Below are positions 1 through 5,092 of a stretch of 7,784 nucleotides of DNA, one piece after another; positions within the stretch are counted from its first letter, which is position 1; every line of letters starts with the position of its first letter. The position numbers and the translations under genes are program-made. This DNA is from an uncultured Oscillospiraceae bacterium (GTDB lineage Bacteria; Bacillota; Clostridia; Oscillospirales; Oscillospiraceae). The notes under the pieces were generated by a model. The model did not search any database. It saw only the letters and a program-made list of their open reading frames with translations, and was not told the DNA's origin. Location: positions 1-7,784 of the forward strand of contig CAKTZP010000102.1 of the NCBI GenBank assembly GCA_934636045.1, read 5' to 3'.

Positions 1-124
1 CTTGTCCGTCCTTTTCGTCAGTTTGATTAGAGGTTTCCGCATATGCAATAGTAACAGAGTTAAGTATAAATAGTACAGCCACAATAATTCTTAACACTAA
101 AATGGAAGTATTATTGCTCTTCAT
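1..124 (-). CDS. 5' end of an unidentified secreted or surface protein (partial)
   Basis: Forty-one codons are visible before the gene leaves the window at the left edge. The ATG at 124-122 follows AAGGAG (130-135) with a 5-nt spacer. A competing ATG at 128-126 stops after five codons. The product begins MKSNNTSILVLR, continues with a hydrophobic segment (about residues 8-27) and reaches a TIAYA/ETSN junction. This is a typical Sec signal peptide with a signal peptidase I AxA-type site near residue 29, followed by a polar stretch rich in T, N, D, E and K. No lipobox cysteine is seen, so export or cell-wall release is more likely than lipidation. The gene lies in a stretch of about 36% G+C, far below its neighbours, and has its own consensus promoter and long leader, which suggests horizontal acquisition. 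The family cannot be named from the N-terminus alone. Confidence 0.75.
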   Translation of the reverse strand, partial: MKSNNTSILVLRIIVAVLFILNSVTIAYAETSNQTDEKDGQ

Positions 125-153
125 ACATACTCCTTTCGCCACTTTAATCCATT

Positions 154-225
154 ACGCTTACCTCTCTACGCATAGGTCCTATCTTATTGCGATGATTACA
201 ATGACCTATGCGCTAGAGAAAGCGT
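154..225 (-). repeat. 22-bp imperfect inverted repeat (leader hairpin)
   Basis: On the plus strand the left arm is ACGCTT (154-159), TCTCTA (163-168) and CGCATAGGTC (169-178). The right arm is GACCTATGCG (203-212), TAGAGA (214-219) and AAGCGT (220-225). All 22 pairs are Watson-Crick, with a 3-nt bulge (160-162) and a 1-nt bulge (213). The 24-nt loop contains a further ATTG/CAAT pairing. In the transcript the structure ends about 18 nt before the AAGGAG of the secreted-protein gene. Confidence 0.8.
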
Positions 226-285
226 TAGAAGTTGACCTCTCCAGAGCCAGAAGAAGCGTCCATAACACATTTGTATATAGTCAAT

Positions 286-306
286 CATATTATTAAGGTT
301 GCACAT
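286..306 (-). CDS. Candidate leader peptide MCNLNI
   Basis: This is a seven-codon frame (ATG to TGA) coding for MCNLNI. It lies in the leader about 160 nt before the main start. GAGGTGG at 311-317 gives a good ribosome binding site, with GAGG 7 nt from the ATG. A short translated ORF ahead of a large hairpin resembles the layout of translationally attenuated genes. However, the peptide matches no leader I recognise, and a frame this short could arise by chance. Confidence 0.35.
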
Positions 307-311
307 AACAC

Positions 312-339
312 CACCTCAAATAGAATATATACACCTCAA
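312..339 (-). repeat. Direct repeat TTGAGGTG x2, 20-bp period
   Basis: Two exact copies of TTGAGGTG (plus strand CACCTCAA at 312-319 and 332-339) lie 20 bp apart, close to two helical turns, just downstream of the predicted transcription start. The copy nearer the gene provides the SD of the candidate leader peptide. The other has no start codon after it. This could be a repressor operator or a duplicated SD; an 8-bp repeat may also be chance. Confidence 0.35.
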
Positions 340-349
340 TTACATTAGT

Positions 350-378
350 ATTATAACAGAATTTTCACAGCGTGTCAA
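350..378 (-). promoter_or_regulatory. Perfect consensus sigma-A promoter
   Basis: Reading the minus strand, TTGACA (378-373) is followed by exactly 17 nt and then TATAAT (355-350). Both hexamers match consensus at all six positions. The predicted start is near 343-345. It faces the secreted-protein gene and should be intrinsically strong, so any control would have to be exerted by an operator or in the leader. Confidence 0.85.
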
Positions 379-455
379 GTCGTGTTCTCTTCGGTAAAAA
401 ATAGCTCAGTGGAGGATTTTACTGAATCACAGAACGCTTCAATGCTCTGCGGCAT
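375..455 (-). CDS. Possible 26-residue ORF in the AT-rich stretch
   Basis: The frame starts at ATG 455-453, begins MPQSIEAFCDSVK and ends FFTEENTT. Its TGA (377-375) overlaps the -35 hexamer of the promoter above. Upstream is GGATAGGAC, giving a modest SD about 5 nt from the ATG. The composition looks protein-like, and the frame stays open leftward of the ATG into the transporter's terminator region. It could therefore be a small gene, the surviving C-terminus of a foreign gene, or noncoding. I do not recognise it. Confidence 0.2.
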   Translation of the reverse strand: MPQSIEAFCDSVKSSTELFFTEENTT

Positions 456-673
456 GCTTGTCCTATCCTCACGATATATACGGAACGCCGCAAACACGCA
501 GGTGCAGGACACACTGGGCGCTAAAAAAGAAAGCGCCCTCCGAGGGCTCGGAGGGCAAGACCAGTCATGGGATGGCGCTTGTGCGCCGTGGCATGAAGTG
601 TGCTCGCATTGGATAAGCTGTAGCCATATTTTACCAGCGGCTGCCGGAAAAATCCGTCGAACACTGTCACCGA
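456..673. other. Stretch without a convincing gene between accessory segment and exporter
   Basis: The G+C content rises from the AT-rich side (below about 480) to the core level here, so the junction of the accessory segment probably falls near 480-500. The stretch contains the terminator described separately. It also has a small hairpin GGCGC-TTGT-GCGCC (574-587) in what would be the 3' untranslated part of the exporter transcript. I see no tRNA, flanking direct repeat or transposase remnant. Confidence 0.5.
523..556 (-). terminator. Intrinsic terminator of the prmA-exporter operon
   Basis: In minus-strand order, GCCCTCCGAG (556-547) pairs perfectly with CTCGGAGGGC (544-535) around CC, in practice with a few apical pairs open. 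GC then TTTCTTTTTT (532-523) follows. The position, 118 nt after the exporter stop, suits the end of the three-gene minus operon. A second helix, AGCGCCC (532-538) with GGGCGCT (516-522), spans the T-tract and shares bases 535-538 with the terminator stem. Confidence 0.85.
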
Positions 674-1585
674 TCAGAAAAATTGTCCGACCAGCGTGAT
701 GACAACGCCGGAAAGAACGCTCAGACTGTAGAGCGTGGCGATGATCAGCGCATTTTCCTTCGGGTTCTTGTTCGTGCGCAGCAGCACCAGCAGGCCGATG
801 CCCGCGTTGGACAGCAGCCCTGCGAACATGCCGCCGAGACCGATCACGCCGCTGAGGTATGACCGCGTCAGCACCACCGAGACCGAGCAGTTGGGAATCA
901 GCCCGAACAGCCCCAGCAGCGCCTCGCCCAGCACCGGCGTGTTCAGCACCGAGCCGGACAGCCGCTCCACGCCGATCTGCGCAAAGGCCAGATTCAGCAC
1001 AATGTTGACCGCAATCAACAGCAGCGCGATCTTGACCGTGTGCTTCAGCGCGGAGAGGAGGACGCTGCCCTCCTCCTCGTCGCACGCGCAGTGCTCGCGT
1101 GCGCAGAAGCTGCGGATGTCCTTGCCCGCGCGCAGGCGCCGCAGCAGCAGCGCGTCGGTCAGGTAGCCGAGGACGATGCCAAGCGCTGCCTTGCCCACCA
1201 CAATCAAGGCGACCGTGCCGATGCGAAGGCCGCTGCCCTCGGCCAGCGACGAGAGCATGATCGGCAGCATCTCGTCCGAGGTGGCAAAAAACACCGCCAG
1301 CATCGTGCCCACCGAAATGGAGCCCGTGGCAAACAGCGTGGCCGCTGCGCCGGAGATGCCGCACTGGGGAATTGCCCCGAGCAGTCCGCCCAGCGCAGGC
1401 CCGGCCTTGCGGGAATAGGCGTGCAGAATGCCCTCGTTGAGCTTTTGGCTGCGCTCGAGCAGCTCCATCAGCAGGTATGCAAGGAACAGAACGGGAATGC
1501 TCCAAAGCCCGTCCTTCAGCCCGTCGAGCGCGGCGTCCGCCAAGGCGGCAGGAAGGCCGCTCGCGGAATGCAGTAACAGTTGCAA
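674..1585 (-). CDS. Putative manganese/heavy-metal exporter (ArsP_2-like family)
   Basis: This 303-residue polytopic membrane protein probably exports a divalent metal across the cytoplasmic membrane. The family was once labelled arsenic efflux and is now usually called putative manganese transporter; its substrate here is inferred. Two related halves are visible. The first has GLLGAIPQCGISG (67-79) followed by the acidic ATSDE (101-105); the second has GLFGLIPNCSVSV (225-237). Hydrophobic segments occur around 27-43, 62-82, 86-110, 121-147, 178-203, 219-238, 243-270 and 278-301. The loop between the halves holds CAREHCAC then DEEE (161-172), a plausible metal-binding site. The start is TTG (1585-1583), set by AAAGGAG with 8 nt from AGGAG to TTG; there is no ATG in reach. 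It begins 24 nt after the preceding gene's stop, as third gene of the operon. The length is normal and there is no frameshift. Confidence 0.82.
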   Translation of the reverse strand: MQLLLHSASGLPAALADAALDGLKDGLWSIPVLFLAYLLMELLERSQKLNEGILHAYSRKAGPALGGLLGAIPQCGISGAAATLFATGSISVGTMLAVFFATSDEMLPIMLSSLAEGSGLRIGTVALIVVGKAALGIVLGYLTDALLLRRLRAGKDIRSFCAREHCACDEEEGSVLLSALKHTVKIALLLIAVNIVLNLAFAQIGVERLSGSVLNTPVLGEALLGLFGLIPNCSVSVVLTRSYLSGVIGLGGMFAGLLSNAGIGLLVLLRTNKNPKENALIIATLYSLSVLSGVVITLVGQFF

Positions 1586-1609
1586 ATGAAAGTCTCCTTT
1601 GATGAGAAA

Positions 1610-2623
1610 TTATTCTGCGATCAGCGGACGCAGCACCGCGCGATTTTCAAAGCGCGTGTCGCGCGAGGAGGCCTTGAATACCAGCTCCAGCAGCGTGCCG
1701 GCGTCCTTGTAGGCCTGTGCGTACAGCTCCACGCGCGAGCCGTCCACGTTCGGAATGTACAGCCGCCCGGCACAGGACGAGACCGGGAAATCCGTCGCGT
1801 CGCTTTCAAAGGAAATAACGGTCGAGCTGCCGGTAAAGAAGCTCGTCAGGTGCGCCGCCGCGTCGGCAATCAGCTCGGCATGGGTCTTGTCGGAGGAATA
1901 GACGATGTTCTCGCTTGAGGGGAAGGTGAACTTCGAGAAGGCGACCTCGCGGAAGCCGAGCCCGCTCAGCTCGCGCGCAATTTCCATCAGGTGGGAGATG
2001 ACCTGCTCGTTCGCCGGGTCGAGCCAGTAGCAGCCGTTTTCGTCCATCCACAGCGCGCCGCCGGACATCGGCAGGCCGCACGACTGGTTGTTCAGACCGT
2101 ACACCATGTCGGAAAATGCCGGGATTTCGGCGATCATATAAAAGCCGTTGTTCTTGAGATAGTCGATCAGCTCGTCGATGACGCTGGTCTGCACGCTGGC
2201 GCGCTCTGCGCCGCTGATGCCCGTGGAGTAGTAATAATAGCCCCAGATGCTCTTGAGCTGGATCATGACCGCGCAGGGCTCGTCAATGGCCTTCACCGCG
2301 TCGAGTACGGTCTGCGGCTCAAGCAGCATCGAGGTCGTGATGTAATATCCGCCGAGCTCGGCAATGGTTTTGCCGTTGGTTTCGCCGACGCTGTAGATGA
2401 TCTGGGGATTGTCCACCACCGGACGGGTCTCCGGCTCCTGTAATTCGATGCTCGGCTCCGTGGAAGGCGAAAACTCCAAATGCGCGCCGGCGCGGTCGTA
2501 GACCAGATACGGCTCGACGTAAATCAGCACAATGATCGCCGCCACCAGCGCGATGGCAAGCACAATCAGCAGGATTCTCAAAAGCTTTTTCAGCATCAGC
2601 TTGCTTCGATAGGATAATCGCAT
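1610..2623 (-). CDS. Membrane-anchored DUF4015-like glycoside-hydrolase-fold protein
   Basis: This protein has 337 residues: a short basic N-terminus, one transmembrane segment or uncleaved signal anchor (about 14-37), then an extracellular domain. The domain resembles the DUF4015 putative glycoside hydrolase family, an (alpha/beta) barrel. The best signature is residues 200-235, WLDPANEQVISHLMEIARE, then LGFREVAFSKFTFPS, which parallels the family's NPxNxxVxxYxxxIAxEAxxLGFDEIQFDYIRFP. The Asp expected in FDYIRFP is replaced (AFSKFTFP, around Ser230), so catalysis is doubtful and it may be a binding or pseudoenzyme member. The start at 2623 is chosen because AAGGAG lies 7 nt upstream; a longer frame to 2707 would overlap prmA and lacks an SD. 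It follows the prmA stop by 34 nt. The substrate is unknown; a role at the cell envelope is inferred. Confidence 0.68.
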   Translation of the reverse strand: MRLSYRSKLMLKKLLRILLIVLAIALVAAIIVLIYVEPYLVYDRAGAHLEFSPSTEPSIELQEPETRPVVDNPQIIYSVGETNGKTIAELGGYYITTSMLLEPQTVLDAVKAIDEPCAVMIQLKSIWGYYYYSTGISGAERASVQTSVIDELIDYLKNNGFYMIAEIPAFSDMVYGLNNQSCGLPMSGGALWMDENGCYWLDPANEQVISHLMEIARELSGLGFREVAFSKFTFPSSENIVYSSDKTHAELIADAAAHLTSFFTGSSTVISFESDATDFPVSSCAGRLYIPNVDGSRVELYAQAYKDAGTLLELVFKASSRDTRFENRAVLRPLIAE

Positions 2624-2657
2624 TGCTTCGCTCCTTTCTAAGCGGGGGAGGGCAGGG

Positions 2658-3623
2658 TCACTGCGCCAGCAGACAGCACCATTCGTCGGTGTGCCCGGCC
2701 GCGACAACGTGCAGCCCGGCGGCCTCGATGGCCTGCCGCACCTCGCCTTCGCGCTCTGCCAGAATGCCCGAGCAGAGGAAAACGCCGCCGGCCTTCAGCA
2801 GCTTCGGCACGACCGGCACGAGCTGCACGATCACGCCCGCCACGATGTTGGCGCAGACAATGTCATAGCCGCCGCTCCCGCCCAAGCGCGCCATCAGTGC
2901 GGCGTCCGTTACGACGTTGCCCGTGCAGGCGGAAAAACGCTCCGGGCCAAAGCCGTTGCGTGCGGCGTTTTCTCTTGCAATATGCTCCGCAGCGGGGTCA
3001 ACGTCTACGCCCACGGCGCTTTGCGCGCCCAGGCGCAGTGCGCAGATGGATAAAATGCCGCTGCCGCTGCCCAAGTCCGCCACGCGCTCGCCGCCGTGTA
3101 CCAGCTGCTCCAGCGCGCGCATGCACATCTGCGTCGAGGCGTGCTCACCCGTGCCGAAGGTCAGTCCAAGGTCAAGAATGACGGGCAGCCGTCCCTGCGT
3201 GTCGTCCACCGTCATCCACTGCGGCACGACGAGCAGCCGCTCGCCCACCGGCAGCGGCCGGTAATTGCGCATCCACGACGTTTCCCAATCCTCGTCAGGC
3301 ACATTTTCCAGTGAAAGCGTCAGCGAGCCGAAATCACAGCCGGGATAGCGCGCGGGGAGCTCTTCCAGCAGTGCGCGGAGCTCCGCCAGCTGCTGCTGCG
3401 CGCCCTCGGCAGGCAGATATAGCCGCACCTGCGAGACGCCCTGCATTTTTGCGCGCAGTGCGTCGTCCACATAGTCCCAGTAATCCTTCGCACTCTCCAA
3501 AAACGCCTGAAATTCCGTCTGATCGTCAATGACGAAGCTGTCAAAGCCCGCCTGCGTCAGCTCGGTACACAGCAGCTCGATGCCGTCGGAAACGGTGCGG
3601 ATGGTCAGCTCGATCCAGCTCAT
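2658..3623 (-). CDS. prmA: Ribosomal protein L11 methyltransferase PrmA
   Basis: PrmA is a cytoplasmic SAM-dependent enzyme that methylates ribosomal protein L11. The 321 residues match the family's length and order. An N-terminal substrate-recognition domain (about 1-110) leads to EDWETSW (111-117), then the family signature DLGLTFGTGEHAST (151-164). The Rossmann methyltransferase core has motif I VADLGSGSGILS (181-192) and the acidic GVDVDP (205-210). The catalytic-loop motif ANIVAG (258-263) replaces the usual NILA. The signature Pro of DPG is Leu here (DLG), a conservative oddity. Start ATG 3623-3621 has AGGAGG 6 nt upstream. It is the first gene of the minus operon, transcribed from the promoter at 3705-3733. 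L11 methylation is generally dispensable in bacteria where tested. Confidence 0.95.
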   Translation of the reverse strand: MSWIELTIRTVSDGIELLCTELTQAGFDSFVIDDQTEFQAFLESAKDYWDYVDDALRAKMQGVSQVRLYLPAEGAQQQLAELRALLEELPARYPGCDFGSLTLSLENVPDEDWETSWMRNYRPLPVGERLLVVPQWMTVDDTQGRLPVILDLGLTFGTGEHASTQMCMRALEQLVHGGERVADLGSGSGILSICALRLGAQSAVGVDVDPAAEHIARENAARNGFGPERFSACTGNVVTDAALMARLGGSGGYDIVCANIVAGVIVQLVPVVPKLLKAGGVFLCSGILAEREGEVRQAIEAAGLHVVAAGHTDEWCCLLAQ

Positions 3624-3663
3624 GCAGCTCCTCCTCAGTTCAATGGGAAATCTTTTTGCCTGT

Positions 3664-3692
3664 CCGGCGAAAAACCGCAGCGCGGCCGCCGG
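3664..3692 (-). other. GC-rich hairpin in the prmA 5' UTR
   Basis: CCGGCG (3692-3687 on the minus strand) can pair with CGCCGG (3669-3664), with an inner CCGC/GCGG pairing. It lies about 40 nt ahead of the prmA SD in a leader of about 75 nt. There is no strong U-tract after it. Its significance is uncertain. Confidence 0.3.
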
Positions 3693-3704
3693 GGGGTTCT
3701 CTCT

Positions 3705-3733
3705 ATTTTACTAGATTCTCGTCGGAATAACAA
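3705..3733 (-). promoter_or_regulatory. Sigma-A-like promoter of the prmA operon
   Basis: On the minus strand, TTGTTA (3733-3728), a 17-nt spacer and TAAAAT (3710-3705) match the consensus at 4/6 and 5/6 positions. The predicted start near 3698 leaves about 75 nt of untranslated leader before prmA. It lies back to back with the plus-strand promoter. Confidence 0.6.
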
Positions 3734-3750
3734 GCAAAATTTCCTTTCCT

Positions 3751-3779
3751 CTTTTATTTTCTTAAAAAAGGTGTATAAT
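3751..3779 (+). promoter_or_regulatory. Promoter of the yfmF-yfmH-lgt operon
   Basis: A perfect TATAAT (3774-3779), preceded by TG, lies in an AT-rich run. The -35 position, about 17 nt upstream, is T-rich but poor (CTTTTA, 3751-3756). The predicted start near 3785-3787 leaves under 20 nt to the ATG at 3803 but about 38 nt to the ATG at 3824, which supports the downstream start. Confidence 0.6.
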
Positions 3780-3823
3780 GGAAAACAGCAGAAAAGTATT
3801 CTATGAAACGGAAGGAATCTGAA

Positions 3824-5092
3824 ATGACCACAAACATCCGCCTTGCGCCGCAGGTGACGCTGCGGGCAATGCAGACCGATAAATTCAAGACCGGCTGCTT
3901 CAGCATCAACCTCGTCCGGCCGCACTGCGCCGAGACTGCGGCGGAGGATGCACTGCTGCCGAGCGTTCTGCTGCGTGCAACGGAGCGCTATCCGGACATC
4001 AGCAGCATCTCCGCCCGGCTCGACGAGCTTTACGGTGCGACCTTCGGCACACTGGTGCGCCGTAAGGGCGAGATCAAGCTGACCGGCTTCTATGCCGACT
4101 TCATCGAGGACGACTTCCTTCCCGCCGGAGACGAGGTCTTTGCGCCGATGGTCGACTTTGCGCGGGAGGTGCTCTTCCGCCCGTTTACAGAGAACGGCTG
4201 CTTCTGCCCCCGTTTTGTCGAGGGAGAAAAGCAGAATCTCATCAATGCCATCGAATCGTCACTGAACGACAAGCGCACCTATGCGACCACGCGCCTGCTG
4301 CGCGAGATGTGCGCCGACGAGGCCTACGGCGTGCCGCGCCTTGGCACGGTACCGGCCGTGCGGCGCATTACGGCGCAGTCTCTTTGGGCGCATTATCAAA
4401 CGGTGCTGGCGAACTCCCGCGTTGAAATTTTCTACGCCGGACGGCGCAGTCCGGAGGCTGCTGCGGCTGCTTTTTCCCGCCTGTTTGCCGGGCGGCCGGC
4501 GGTTGACACCGACCCGGTCGGCACGGCGGTCGTCCGCGCGGCGCTGCATGCTCCGCGCGAGGTCGAGGAGACACTCGACGTTCTGCAGGGCAAGCTCGTC
4601 ATGGGCCTGCGCACGGGCATTACCTGCGGCGACCCGGACTATCCTGCGCTTTCCCTGCTCAATGCTGTGCTTGGCGCGGGCATGACAAGCAAGCTCTTTG
4701 TCAATGTGCGAGAAAAGCGCTCGCTGTGCTACTATGCCTCGTCCAGCATCGAAAAATACAAGGGCATTCTGCTCATCTCCTCCGGTATTTCCGCCGAGCG
4801 GCGCGAGGAGGCACAGGCGGCGATTTTGGCAGAGCTGGACGCCTGCCGCCGCGGAGAAATCACGGAAACGGAGCTGGAATCGGCGCGGCGGCAGCTGCTG
4901 TCGGCGCTGCGCGCGTCGATGGACGCCCCTGCGCAGCTGGATGATTTTTACCTTGGCTTGGCGCTCTGCGGTGGCGAGGACATCCCGGCGCTGATGGAAA
5001 AGACCGCCGCGCTGACCGTACCGGAGCTGGCCGCGGCGGCGCAGAAGCTGACGCTTGATACGATCTATTTCTTGAAGGGGGAGAAGCAATGA
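3824..5092 (+). CDS. yfmF: M16-like peptidase subunit YfmF (non-catalytic)
   Basis: This cytoplasmic protein of 422 residues has two M16 (insulinase/pitrilysin fold) halves. It corresponds to the protein annotated YfmF, linked by name to EF-P 5-aminopentanol modification (B. subtilis ymfF). The zinc motif HxxEH expected about 45-60 residues in is absent: the region reads ALLPSVLLRATERYPD. It is therefore a structural partner, as in mitochondrial processing peptidase heterodimers. The second half carries the conserved NAVLGAGMTSKLFVNVREKR, followed by SLCYYASS (280-307), the usual R/Y substrate-binding region. I chose ATG 3824 because AAGGA lies 7 nt upstream; ATG 3803 would add seven residues (MKRKESE) and lacks a good SD. 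Its TGA overlaps the yfmH ATG (ATGA), implying translational coupling and equal stoichiometry. The partner and role are inferred from family and context. Confidence 0.86.
   Translation: MTTNIRLAPQVTLRAMQTDKFKTGCFSINLVRPHCAETAAEDALLPSVLLRATERYPDISSISARLDELYGATFGTLVRRKGEIKLTGFYADFIEDDFLPAGDEVFAPMVDFAREVLFRPFTENGCFCPRFVEGEKQNLINAIESSLNDKRTYATTRLLREMCADEAYGVPRLGTVPAVRRITAQSLWAHYQTVLANSRVEIFYAGRRSPEAAAAAFSRLFAGRPAVDTDPVGTAVVRAALHAPREVEETLDVLQGKLVMGLRTGITCGDPDYPALSLLNAVLGAGMTSKLFVNVREKRSLCYYASSSIEKYKGILLISSGISAERREEAQAAILAELDACRRGEITETELESARRQLLSALRASMDAPAQLDDFYLGLALCGGEDIPALMEKTAALTVPELAAAAQKLTLDTIYFLKGEKQ

Larger units (their letters stand above)
125..345 (-). promoter_or_regulatory. Long structured 5' leader of the secreted-protein gene
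   Basis: About 220 nt separate the predicted transcription start (around 343-345) from the ATG at 124. Visible elements, in transcript order, are two copies of TTGAGGTG, a hexapeptide ORF with its own SD, an SD-less 24-codon frame at 196-270 (contains FFWLW), and a large hairpin at 154-225 just ahead of the SD. An alternative 7-bp helix, CTGGAGA (238-244) with TCTCTAG (213-219), one G-U included, uses bases of the big hairpin, so the two exclude each other. No T-box motif and no riboswitch class I recognise is present, and no U-tract follows the hairpin. Control at the level of translation is therefore more likely than termination (inference). Confidence 0.5.

Noticed and set aside
154..225. 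Reading the 22-bp inverted repeat as an intrinsic terminator or transposon end
   Set aside because: No T-tract follows on either strand, and no transposase, target duplication or second copy is visible in the window.
102..296. Plus-strand 64-codon frame in the AT-rich segment
   Set aside because: It has no SD and covers the antisense of the well-supported minus-strand leader, promoter-proximal region and signal peptide start.
125..345. T-box or yybP-ykoY (manganese) riboswitch in the leader
   Set aside because: I found no T-box sequence, no recognisable specifier loop and none of the conserved yybP-ykoY core segments.
375..1505. 376-codon minus-strand frame overlapping the exporter
   Set aside because: Most of it is an alternative frame of the exporter gene, Arg/Ala/Gly-rich as GC-rich shadows are. 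Only its last codons (375-455) were kept, as a weak candidate.
4259..5089. 276-codon antisense frame within yfmF
   Set aside because: Arg/Gln-rich shadow of a strongly recognised gene, with no ribosome binding site or family motif.
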